Shown: positions 8,029-15,429 of the stretch, piece after piece
How the letters are laid out: each line of letters opens with the position of its first letter
Position numbering within the stretch: the first letter of the stretch is position 1
Position numbers and translations under genes: made by a program
The notes under the pieces: model-generated
The model's database searches: none
Told to the model about the DNA's origin: nothing
The model's input: only the letters and a program-made list of their open reading frames with translations
Source: Aliiglaciecola sp041538045
Lineage (GTDB): Bacteria > Pseudomonadota > Gammaproteobacteria > Enterobacterales > Alteromonadaceae
Assembly: GCF_041538045.1 (NCBI RefSeq)
Contig: NZ_JBGOSE010000015.1
Coordinates: 1 to 64,000 of the forward strand
DNA length: 64,000 bases
Reading direction: 5' to 3'

Positions 8029-8667
8029 TTACGCTTTAACTGCAGGCTTGACGATAACGTCACTGCCTGGAGCACCAGGTACTGCACCTTTGATTAGAAG
8101 AAGGTTGTTCTCTGCGTCAACACGTACTAGTTCCAAAGATTGAGTAGTCACAGCTTTATTGCCTAATTGGCCAGCCATTTTCTTCCCTTTGAAAACTTTA
8201 CCTGGAGATTGGTTTTGACCAATCGAACCAGGAGCACGGTGAGACAAAGAGTTACCATGTGTCATACGTTGGTGACTAAAGTTCCAACGTTTGATAGCAC
8301 CGGCAAAACCTTTACCTTTAGAAGTTCCTGCAACATCAACTTTTGTAGCTTCAGTAAAGATTTCAACAGTAAGTTCACTGCCTACTTCAATACCTTCGCC
8401 TTCGTTGTTGTCTAAACGAAACTCCCATAAACCACGGCCAGCTTCCACGCCAGCTTTAGCAAAATGACCTGCTGAAGCTTTATTTACGCGGTTTGCTTTT
8501 TTATCACCAGCGGTTACTTGTAGCGCGCGATACCCATCTGTTTCATCAGTACGTAACTGAGTCACACGGTTTGGGGTCGCTTCTATAACAGTCACAGGAA
8601 TTGAAATACCATCTTCAGTGAAGATGCGAGTCATTCCTACTTTACGACCGATAAGACCAATCGCCAT
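8029..8667 (-). CDS. rplC: 50S ribosomal protein L3
   Basis: The 212-residue product starts MAIGLIGRKVGMTRIFTEDG and has the long central extension containing FAGAIKRWNFSHQRMTHGNS, where L3 reaches the peptidyl transferase centre. A Gln in the GSIGQNQSPGKVFKGKKMAG stretch is the PrmB methylation site in E. coli. It lies second in the operon, after rpsJ. Confidence 0.97.
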   Translation of the reverse strand: MAIGLIGRKVGMTRIFTEDGISIPVTVIEATPNRVTQLRTDETDGYRALQVTAGDKKANRVNKASAGHFAKAGVEAGRGLWEFRLDNNEGEGIEVGSELTVEIFTEATKVDVAGTSKGKGFAGAIKRWNFSHQRMTHGNSLSHRAPGSIGQNQSPGKVFKGKKMAGQLGNKAVTTQSLELVRVDAENNLLLIKGAVPGAPGSDVIVKPAVKA

Positions 8668-8685
8668 TGTTAAAACCCTCTCTTG

Positions 8686-8997
8686 TTAGCCCAGGCTGAT
8701 TTGAACATCAACACCGGCAGCCAAGTCCAATCTCATCAATGCATCAACTGTTTTATCAGTTGGTTCAATGATATCTACCAAACGCTTATGTGTACGGATT
8801 TCATACTGATCACGTGCGTCTTTATTCACGTGAGGTGAAACCAATATTGTATAGCGTTCCTTGCGAGTAGGTAGTGGAATAGGACCGCTAACCTGAGCAC
8901 CTGTACGTTTCGCAGTTTCAACGATTTCAGCCGTAGACTGATCGATCAACTTGTGATCAAACGCTTTCAAACGAATACGAATTCTTTGATTTGGCAT
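8686..8997 (-). CDS. rpsJ: 30S ribosomal protein S10 / transcription factor NusE
   Basis: The 103-residue product has MPNQRIRIRLKAFDHKLIDQ and the GPIPLPTRKERYTILVSPHV loop. S10 is a 30S head protein and, as NusE, pairs with NusB in antitermination and contacts NusG. It is the first gene of the operon. GGAG lies before its ATG, and a long structured leader precedes it. Confidence 0.97.
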   Translation of the reverse strand: MPNQRIRIRLKAFDHKLIDQSTAEIVETAKRTGAQVSGPIPLPTRKERYTILVSPHVNKDARDQYEIRTHKRLVDIIEPTDKTVDALMRLDLAAGVDVQISLG

Positions 8998-9021
8998 CGA
9001 TTAAGCTCCAATCGAAAGAAC

Positions 9022-9185
9022 AAAAAAAACCATCCACACCAACCTTTCATTAGGTGGGAGGATGCATGTAAACCGATGACCCACAATTGGGGTCTTGTTC
9101 ATAGTATTTCGATTTCTTCGCTAGCCAACTTTAATTAGAGCTAACTAATGTTGAAATCGAAATCACTGCCCATCAGGGCAAGTGG
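9022..9185 (-). promoter_or_regulatory. S10 operon leader, L4-type attenuator
   Basis: Three elements follow one another on the minus strand. A stem of 11 perfect pairs (9106-9116 with 9153-9163) comes first, with further pairing inside. A short GACCC/GGGTC hairpin follows (9078-9094). Last is a CATCC.../...GGATG hairpin (9031-9064) followed at once by eight T residues (9022-9029). This last hairpin plus U tract, just before rpsJ, resembles the E. coli S10 leader element at which L4 with NusA causes termination. The layout is seen directly; control by L4 is inferred by homology. Confidence 0.7.
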
Positions 9186-9191
9186 GCGCGA

Positions 9192-9219
9192 ATTATACAT
9201 GTGTGTGAAATTAATGCAA
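9192..9219 (-). promoter_or_regulatory. Sigma-70 promoter of the S10 operon
   Basis: On the minus strand TTGCAT (9214-9219) and a consensus TATAAT (9192-9197) are separated by 16 bases. Initiation would fall near 9185, giving a leader of roughly 185 bases before rpsJ. Confidence 0.75.
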
Positions 9220-9348
9220 CGCCTATTAGTAATTAAATGTGAGTTTATAAGGTTAAATTATAAACACAACAAATTAGTGTCATTAAAACGCTAAAAAACT
9301 GTACCTAGGAACAGGTGTATTTTAGTTACCATTTCACTAACCTTTTGA

Positions 9349-9391
9349 TATTGCTTTGGCGCAAAGGTTGTTTACGAGGCCAACAGCAATA
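9349..9391 (+). promoter_or_regulatory. Hairpin upstream of the double-glycine peptide genes
   Basis: TATTGCTTTGG (from 9349) pairs with CCAACAGCAATA (ending 9391), leaving a single bulged base and a loop of about 20 bases. It lies about 65 bases before the first peptide start. It may be part of the promoter or leader of that operon. No clear T tract follows, so a simple terminator is unlikely. Confidence 0.35.
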
Positions 9392-9455
9392 AAACGTTCT
9401 TTTATCTGCAACTCAGTAAAAGGACATTAATTTATTAATCAAAAGGAAATCGCAC

Positions 9456-9623
9456 ATGCGAGAATTGAATGTTACGCAATTAGAAGAAGTCAATGGTGGA
9501 GTCGCTCCTTTAATTGTTGCTTTTGGAGCTGGGATGTCCGCTGTTGGTTATATTAACAGTTTACCAGGACTCATGTCATTTGGTCGTGGACTCGGTTTTG
9601 GTTTTTATGATGCTACTCATTAA
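9456..9623 (+). CDS. Double-glycine leader peptide, bacteriocin/microcin candidate 1
   Basis: A 55-codon gene with AAAGGA nine bases before its ATG. The first 15 residues, MRELNVTQLEEVNGG, match the double-glycine leader pattern (Leu at -12, Leu at -7, Glu at -5 or so, Val at -4, GG at -2/-1). Peptidase-containing ABC exporters cut this pattern. The predicted mature peptide has 40 residues, is hydrophobic and glycine-rich, and contains GAGMSAVG and GRGLGFG with GxxxG spacing, the helix-pairing motif of two-peptide (class IIb) bacteriocins. It has no cysteine, so a disulfide or lanthionine form is excluded. A second peptide of the same type follows 17 bases later. No exporter or processing gene is present in the window, so export would rely on a system elsewhere. 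Activity is inferred. Confidence 0.75.
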   Translation: MRELNVTQLEEVNGGVAPLIVAFGAGMSAVGYINSLPGLMSFGRGLGFGFYDATH

Positions 9624-9640
9624 ACAAAAAGGAATTTTTA

Positions 9641-9796
9641 ATGATCGAATTAAATAGAAATGAATTAATTAAAATTTCTGGAGGCATGCCCGACAACGAA
9701 GTTGCAGGTTACGCAATTGGTTATGGTGTGGGATATGTATTCGGAGGAAAAGCGGGTTATCAATTAGGAGTTTCCATTTATAACTTGTTTCATTGA
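9641..9796 (+). CDS. Double-glycine leader peptide, bacteriocin/microcin candidate 2
   Basis: A 51-codon gene with AAGGA before its ATG, 17 bases after peptide 1. The leader MIELNRNELIKISGG again has hydrophobic residues at -12, -7 and -4 and ends in GG. The predicted mature peptide has 36 residues. Its core, GYAIGYGVGYVFGGKAGYQL, has several overlapping GxxxG motifs, so it would form one membrane-spanning helix able to pack against peptide 1. The leaders are similar but the mature parts differ, as expected of complementary partners and not duplicates. Target and exporter are unknown. Confidence 0.75.
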   Translation: MIELNRNELIKISGGMPDNEVAGYAIGYGVGYVFGGKAGYQLGVSIYNLFH

Positions 9797-9810
9797 TTTT
9801 AGAAAAAGTT

Positions 9811-9838
9811 AAAAGGGGATAGCTCCCCTTTTATTTTT
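9811..9838 (+). terminator. Intrinsic terminator between the peptides and the membrane genes
   Basis: AAAAGGGG (9811-9818) pairs with CCCCTTTT (9825-9832) around ATAGCT and is followed by ATTTTT. It lies 15 bases after peptide 2. It would limit read-through into the two downstream membrane-protein genes, or separate them into a second unit. Confidence 0.85.
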
Positions 9839-9867
9839 AATAAACTATAAAACAGAAGGGAAGTGTA

Positions 9868-10080
9868 ATGAATCGTAAATTTGTAATATTCACCAATGCT
9901 ATTTTATTTTTAATGATAGCTACCAATCTCTGGAGTGTCACTTTTAACTGGTTCGTAAACGATATTGACATGTCAGCTAACCCTAATCTACAAACAGCAT
10001 TGTTATACATTATCTGCGGGTTTCTATTTAACCAATATGGAGCAGAGAAAAATCCTAACGATATTTGTAAAGAGGATTAA
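9868..10080 (+). CDS. Small two-helix membrane protein, candidate immunity protein 1
   Basis: The 70-residue protein has GAAGGGAAG before its ATG and two predicted membrane helices (about residues 7-27 and 40-57), then a short charged tail. It shares FTN, a central Trp, an NP pair and the end motif GFLFNQ with the next gene, so the two are paralogs. It lies directly downstream of two double-glycine peptides. Small membrane proteins in that position are usually the immunity proteins of class II bacteriocins. No known family was recognised, and the immunity role rests on size, topology and position only. Confidence 0.65.
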   Translation: MNRKFVIFTNAILFLMIATNLWSVTFNWFVNDIDMSANPNLQTALLYIICGFLFNQYGAEKNPNDICKED

Positions 10081-10083
10081 ATT

Positions 10084-10296
10084 ATGGATCCCAAACTAAT
10101 TAAGTTTACTAACTGGTTGCTGTATATCTTAGTTGCATTTGCTTTCATTCAAGTTGTAGGGAGCTGGTTTGAAGATGGTACGGGTATCTTCGGAAATCCG
10201 GTAGCCCATACAGGAATGTTGCTAATCATACTGGGGTTTTTATTCAACCAAAGCGTAAAACCTAAGCAATCTGAGGAAAAGCAATCTAAATCTTAG
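10084..10296 (+). CDS. Small two-helix membrane protein, candidate immunity protein 2
   Basis: Also 70 residues, starting three bases after the stop of its paralog, with GAGG before the ATG. Two hydrophobic helices (about residues 8-26 and 41-58) flank a loop with WFEDGTGIFGNP, and the tail is Lys/Glu-rich. Shared motifs with the previous protein (KFTN, GFLFNQ) show common descent, though most positions differ, so the pair is not recent. One protein per peptide, or one complex of both, are equally possible immunity arrangements. Confidence 0.65.
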   Translation: MDPKLIKFTNWLLYILVAFAFIQVVGSWFEDGTGIFGNPVAHTGMLLIILGFLFNQSVKPKQSEEKQSKS

Positions 10297-10358
10297 GTTT
10301 TGTTAATGATTACACTCAGTTATAGTTAGGGAATAAGTAATGACACTGACCGTAGTAG

Positions 10359-12581
10359 ATGGCAACAGAACTTGTTATTGAAGAGACTCTTCAGAAAATA
10401 GATAGATTGTTGGAAGCCCATCCATCATTGATGGATGCTTATCAGCAATTGGAACCGATAATTCTTAGTTTGTTTGAAGCTCAGCGTATGAGTATTTTTC
10501 AACGCCGACGTCAACATCAAGATTTGGTTGCCCGTTTCAAAACCGGAAAAGAAACGCTACAAATCAAAGTTCCGATTAGTCCACAGTCTATCGCTGGATA
10601 TGTTGCACTGAGTCAAAAGCCCCTGCTAATTAGCGACCCTTATAATGCGCAAGAACTGGCAGAGATACATCCACGTCTGAAGTTTGCCGATAAATTTGAT
10701 AAGAACAGTTCTTTTAAAACTGAAAATATCATTTGTGTTCCCATTTTGAATGCCGGCGTACTGATGGGTGTGATGCAAATCATTAATAAAAATGTGGGCT
10801 GCTTTGGTGATGCCGATTTACGCTTAGCCAATTCATTGTCAGAAATATTAGGAAATAAATTCCGCTATGAATTGGGCGGAACCAGTAATCCGTTTGATTA
10901 TCTTGTTCATCGTAAGTTGATGTCTGAAAAAGACCTCAAACAATTTACTGAAACAAGTAAAGATATTCGTCAATTAATCCAACGCATGGTCTCCGAAGCT
11001 CGTATTCCCGAAGATGAGTTGGGAAATGCATTATCGGTTCACTATCAAGTTCCCTACATTAGTTACCTGCCTGAGAAATACCATGTTCTGCAAAGCGGTA
11101 ATAAACTAAACCTATCTTATTTAAAGCGAAACTACGTAGTGGTGTTGGCAGACGCTGCTGAAAATCCAATTGTTTTGATGGCCGAACCTAATAATGCTGC
11201 CCTATTAATGGAAATTGAAAGTGCATTAGGAATAGACAGCTATGAAATCTCTGTAGGTTTACCCAATCAAGTGCTGCAATACTTAGGCGCGAGCGGGGGC
11301 GGAGGCGCGCCTGGAGAGATGGATGAAATACTGGACGAAATTGGTACCAGTAGTGAAGAGTTAGATGAAACTAGTGAAGAGATGTCTGATGATGCGCCTG
11401 CAGTAGTTCGTTTAGTGAGTCGCGTTTTGCATGACGCAAAGCGATTAAATGCATCAGATATCCATGTGGATCCTGAAAAGAACGGTCCGACACGGGTTCG
11501 AATGCGCATCGATGGTGTTTGTCGAGATATTACCCAGGTACCGGCTTCTCATCACAGCGCAGTTATTGCACGTATAAAAATCATGTCAAACTTGAATATC
11601 GCTGAAAAGCGTGTTCCACAAGACGGTAAATTGGCATTTAAAATGTCAGGTCAGTTGGTTGAAGTTCGGGTCGCAACAATACCGACAGTGGCTGGCGAAG
11701 GTGTGGTCATGCGGATTTTAGCCTCAGGTGGCGCGTTACCCATTGAAAAAATGAACATTTCGCCTAAGAACATGAATATGCTTCGGGTAATGATTAAAAA
11801 ACCCCATGGAATATTATTAGTTGTGGGTCCTACAGGTTCGGGTAAAACCACCACATTGCACGCCATATTAGGTTATTTGAATACACCAGATAAGAAAATT
11901 TGGACAGCAGAAGATCCGGTGGAAATAACACAGCCAGGATTGCAGCAAGTTCAGGTGAGTCCCAAAATAGGCTTCACTTTCGCCAACGCATTAAGAGCTT
12001 TCTTACGAGCCGACCCTGATATTATTCTTATTGGTGAAATGCGTGATAAAGAAACGGCGCATGCTGGTATAGAAGCCTCTCTGACCGGTCACTTAGTGCT
12101 CTCTACTTTGCACACTAACTCGGCACCAGAAACCATCACTCGCTTATTAGATTTAGGCCTAGATCCGGTGAACTTTTCCGATGCCTGTGTTGGCATCATG
12201 GCGCAACGCTTGATTCGAACTATATGTCCAAACTGCAAAGAACAATACCCCGCGACTGAAACAGATATGGCGTTTATTCGTCGTCAATACGGCGAAGAAT
12301 ATCTGGAAGAACTTGGTCTGGAGGAGCCGCTAATGTTGTATCGTGGCAAAGGTTGCGATGATTGCGGTGATACTGGTTATAAAGGAAGAACCGGGGTACA
12401 TGAATTGTTAGCCATGACATCTGATCTTCGCTCTCTAGTGTACAAAGAAGCATCGGTAACTGAAATGAAAGCCCAAGCGATGAAAGATGGAATGAGAACC
12501 CTCACGCAAGACGGGATCTTAAAAGTACTAAAAGGTGATACTGATATAGCTCAAATTCAGATTATCAGCGGAACTGAGTAA
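10359..12581 (+). CDS. GAF-domain GspE/PilB-family ATPase
   Basis: The 740-residue protein has a GAF-like domain (about 20-170), a GspE/MshE N-terminal-type domain (about 185-295), an acidic linker and a T2SSE ATPase core (about 345-735). Visible in the core are Walker A GPTGSGKTTTL near residue 490, the Asp box EDPVEI, Walker B DPDIILIGEMRD near 551, His box LSTLHTNSAPET, and a zinc site with CPNC and CDDC. Such ATPases drive type II secretion or type IV pilus assembly, but no gsp, pil or msh partner adjoins this one. The GAF fusion suggests ligand or redox control. The start is uncertain: a stop lies just before this ATG, no ribosome site precedes it, and GGGAA instead serves an out-of-frame ATG at 10340. 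Confidence 0.85.
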   Translation: MATELVIEETLQKIDRLLEAHPSLMDAYQQLEPIILSLFEAQRMSIFQRRRQHQDLVARFKTGKETLQIKVPISPQSIAGYVALSQKPLLISDPYNAQELAEIHPRLKFADKFDKNSSFKTENIICVPILNAGVLMGVMQIINKNVGCFGDADLRLANSLSEILGNKFRYELGGTSNPFDYLVHRKLMSEKDLKQFTETSKDIRQLIQRMVSEARIPEDELGNALSVHYQVPYISYLPEKYHVLQSGNKLNLSYLKRNYVVVLADAAENPIVLMAEPNNAALLMEIESALGIDSYEISVGLPNQVLQYLGASGGGGAPGEMDEILDEIGTSSEELDETSEEMSDDAPAVVRLVSRVLHDAKRLNASDIHVDPEKNGPTRVRMRIDGVCRDITQVPASHHSAVIARIKIMSNLNIAEKRVPQDGKLAFKMSGQLVEVRVATIPTVAGEGVVMRILASGGALPIEKMNISPKNMNMLRVMIKKPHGILLVVGPTGSGKTTTLHAILGYLNTPDKKIWTAEDPVEITQPGLQQVQVSPKIGFTFANALRAFLRADPDIILIGEMRDKETAHAGIEASLTGHLVLSTLHTNSAPETITRLLDLGLDPVNFSDACVGIMAQRLIRTICPNCKEQYPATETDMAFIRRQYGEEYLEELGLEEPLMLYRGKGCDDCGDTGYKGRTGVHELLAMTSDLRSLVYKEASVTEMKAQAMKDGMRTLTQDGILKVLKGDTDIAQIQIISGTE

Positions 12582-12589
12582 CTGAAAAA

Positions 12590-12620
12590 GGCACTCAATG
12601 GATAAATTGAGTGCCTATTT
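12590..12620 (+). terminator. Terminator after the GspE-family gene
   Basis: GGCACTCAAT (12590-12599) pairs perfectly with ATTGAGTGCC (12606-12615) and is followed by TATTTT, nine bases past the stop. Confidence 0.85.
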
Positions 12621-12676
12621 TAAGGTCTCATCGGGTTCAAAATTAAATAATTTAATACCCCCTGATGTTGCCTACC

Positions 12677-14107
12677 TTACTCAGAATCAATGGTTCCATT
12701 TGCGTTAGGTAAGTTATTCAGTAACTGCTTATTAAACGTATGGAAATCGTTGATTGCCGTTACTAAATCATTGGTTCCCAAGTCTTGAACTTCATTAATA
12801 ATACGATTAATTAACTTATCGTACTGATCGCCATCCGCTAACTTTTGCTGCGACTGCTCAAAAACATTGAGCATTTTTTGCAAGTAATCACTTACTCTTT
12901 CTATCGGTTTTGATGACGGCTCTTGACTGCTGTCGTCATCGTTATATTGAGAAACCGACTCGTAAGCTTTAACTACCTCAACTTGATCTTGTCGAGTGAG
13001 TTGCAACGCAAAACCTGCTAGTTCTTGTTCGTCAAAACCAATTTCCAAGGCCTGTTCAAAAGCTTGCTCAATATCTCCTTCAAAAAAAGTGTTGGCCAAA
13101 TCATTGGCATCAGAAACTAACTGACCTATAGACTCCAGTTCACTTTCATCCAACTCACCAGTTACTGAAAAGCTGTAGTTACTCTGTGCAACAAATACCG
13201 ATTGCTGAGCCGCTGTAGGCTCGCCGTTTGTTTCAGATGCTTCAGGTCGAGCATTTGCTGGTGTAGAGCTTTCATCTGACTCAGCACTTTGTAATTCAAC
13301 CTCATCAGCCTGAACATTTGCATTGCTTGGAGTTTCAACATTATCTGTAGAAGCACGCGGTAAAACATCGTTCTTTTCGATGTCTGAACTTTGTGTAATT
13401 TGTTTCTCTTGCTCCATTAACACCTGACGATTTAACTCAAACTGTTTTAAATCCTCAAAACGAATAGTGACTTCATCACCATCCCGGGTGCGAATTTGCA
13501 ACTCGCCACTTTGTTGGCGAGACGCAGAAAGACTCTCTGTTACAGTTGACATAGGAGACTGCAAAGCAGCGTCATCTACTTCGTTTTCGTTACCAAAAAG
13601 TTGATCTTGTAATCGTTGAATACCTTGCTCAATTAAATCAGCGCTACGATCAATCCCCTCAGAAATATCTTCATTCATAAAACCTGACAGATCTTTTTCT
13701 GCCAGATTGATCCCCTTAGCAACCCCCGAACGTGCTTGGTCAAATAAGCTACTTAAGGTTTCTTCATCCGCACCATTGCGTGCAGCTCCAGAAATCACGC
13801 CGCTCACAAAATGAAGTACATTGTTTGCTACTTCTTCAAAGTCGAATAAACTTTCATTTGTTTGTTCAGGACTTTTCAGATTTGCCCGTTTACCATCAAG
13901 TTCTAATGTTTGGTTTAACGAGTTACTGTAAATTCTTAACCCGACTGTCGTTTGTGAACTGAGCTTGCTAACAGTAGATTCAGCAGACATACTTAGCCCT
14001 GCTTCTGCTTGTTTCAAACCAGCTTCACGCAATTGATTTTTTACCGCGTCATTGGGGTTAACCTGGGCTTTGTCGCCCATAAACGCTTTAATTTCGCCAA
14101 AATTCAT
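12677..14107 (-). CDS. DUF5610-like hypothetical protein
   Basis: The 476-residue protein is acidic and has no signal peptide or membrane helix. Residues about 60-175 (IYSNSLNQTLELDG, LFDFEEVANNVLHFVSGVIS, FDQARSGVAKGINLAEKDL, GIDRSADLIEQGIQRLQDQL) resemble the DUF5610 family found in Shewanella and Alteromonas. Next comes a motif SGELQIRTRDGDEVTIRF, then a low-complexity Glu/Ser/Thr-rich linker (about 240-300) and a second helical part with EQAFEQALEIGFDEQELAGF. Function is unknown. It is convergent with the ATPase gene and stands alone on its strand. Confidence 0.65.
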   Translation of the reverse strand: MNFGEIKAFMGDKAQVNPNDAVKNQLREAGLKQAEAGLSMSAESTVSKLSSQTTVGLRIYSNSLNQTLELDGKRANLKSPEQTNESLFDFEEVANNVLHFVSGVISGAARNGADEETLSSLFDQARSGVAKGINLAEKDLSGFMNEDISEGIDRSADLIEQGIQRLQDQLFGNENEVDDAALQSPMSTVTESLSASRQQSGELQIRTRDGDEVTIRFEDLKQFELNRQVLMEQEKQITQSSDIEKNDVLPRASTDNVETPSNANVQADEVELQSAESDESSTPANARPEASETNGEPTAAQQSVFVAQSNYSFSVTGELDESELESIGQLVSDANDLANTFFEGDIEQAFEQALEIGFDEQELAGFALQLTRQDQVEVVKAYESVSQYNDDDSSQEPSSKPIERVSDYLQKMLNVFEQSQQKLADGDQYDKLINRIINEVQDLGTNDLVTAINDFHTFNKQLLNNLPNANGTIDSE

Positions 14108-14322
14108 GTGGAATACCTCACTATCCTCATTTAATAGTATCGACTATAAATTCAGTTTATTGAGAAATTTAATAAAATAAACTTAGTATTACACGAAATT
14201 ATGAGCAAAATTAGTTAGTTAGCTTCAGGTCAAAAAACAAACACCAAATTGCGTTTGCAAGCGCGCTGGAAATCTTTAAAATTCGCGATTCTTCTTATAA
14301 TGCCCAACTAATCGAGTTTTTG

Positions 14323-15423
14323 ATGCGCCCAACAGAAATAAATCCCCAATTTTACCAAGCTCAACTCGACGACAAAGTATCCGCTTTAAATCAGCAATTT
14401 TCTGAATTTAGCATGCCAGAATTAGAAGTGTTTAACTCTGAAAAGTTGAATTATAGAATGCGTGCAGAGTTTCGTGTTTGGCATGATGGTGACGAACTGT
14501 TTCATATTATGTTCGACCAAGAAAGCAAAGAGAAATATCGCGTCGAAACATTTCCTCCTGCTAGTAAATTGATTAATAACGTCATGACAGACTTGGTCGC
14601 TTTGTTAAAAGAAAACGACATAGCCAGACGAAAGCTTTTTCAAATCGACTATTTAAGTACTTTAAGTGGCGAAATTATCGTTTCATTGCTTTATCACAAA
14701 GCCATAGATGACCAATGGCTTGAGCAAATCAACAAAATTTTGAAACAGTTAAGACAGCATTACCGAATAGATATAGTCGGTCGGGCCCGTAAGCAAAAAA
14801 TATTAGTTGATAAAGATTTTGTAATTGAGCATTTACCTGTTGGCCAGAAAACCTACGAATTTAAACAAATTGAAAATAGCTTTACCCAACCCAATGCCTT
14901 AGTGAATCAAAAAATGGTTGAGTGGGCACTTGATGTCACCACAAATAGCGAAGGCGATTTACTCGAATTATATTGTGGTTTGGGTAATTTCAGTATTCCC
15001 ATGGCACAAAATTTCAAACGCGTTTTAGCCACTGAAATATCTAAAACCTCGGTAGCTGCAGCACAATATAATATTGAGGCTAACCAAGCCCACAATGTCA
15101 CCATTTTACGCATGTCCAGCGAAGAGTTTGTGCAAGCTCAAGCTGGGGTGAGAAAATTTAATCGTCTCGAAGGGATAGATTTAACCCAATACGACTGTCG
15201 TACTGTATTAGTTGATCCCCCTCGAGCGGGTTTAGATGATGAAACCGTTGCTATGGTTAGTAATTATGACAATATTGTTTATATTTCATGTAACCCAGAA
15301 ACTTTGCTAGATAACTTGGCTGTTCTAAGTCAAACACACGAAGTGCGCAGATTTGCTTTGTTCGATCAGTTCCCTTATACCCATCATGTGGAGGCAGGGG
15401 TTTATTTAGTGCGGAAAAACTAA
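14323..15423 (+). CDS. trmA: tRNA (uracil-54-C5)-methyltransferase
   Basis: From the ATG at 14323 the product has 366 residues, the same as E. coli TrmA. It makes ribothymidine at position 54 of tRNA (and modifies tmRNA) using S-adenosylmethionine. The SAM site LELYCGLGNFSIPMA lies near residue 215, VDPPRAGLDDE near 300, and the catalytic Cys in YISCNPETL near 326. The general base Glu is in HHVEAGVYLV near the end. There is no iron-sulfur cysteine cluster, which separates it from RlmC/RlmD. It ends six bases from the convergent fabR stop, the same neighbour as in enteric bacteria. Confidence 0.95.
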   Translation: MRPTEINPQFYQAQLDDKVSALNQQFSEFSMPELEVFNSEKLNYRMRAEFRVWHDGDELFHIMFDQESKEKYRVETFPPASKLINNVMTDLVALLKENDIARRKLFQIDYLSTLSGEIIVSLLYHKAIDDQWLEQINKILKQLRQHYRIDIVGRARKQKILVDKDFVIEHLPVGQKTYEFKQIENSFTQPNALVNQKMVEWALDVTTNSEGDLLELYCGLGNFSIPMAQNFKRVLATEISKTSVAAAQYNIEANQAHNVTILRMSSEEFVQAQAGVRKFNRLEGIDLTQYDCRTVLVDPPRAGLDDETVAMVSNYDNIVYISCNPETLLDNLAVLSQTHEVRRFALFDQFPYTHHVEAGVYLVRKN

Positions 15424-15429
15424 GCTGAA

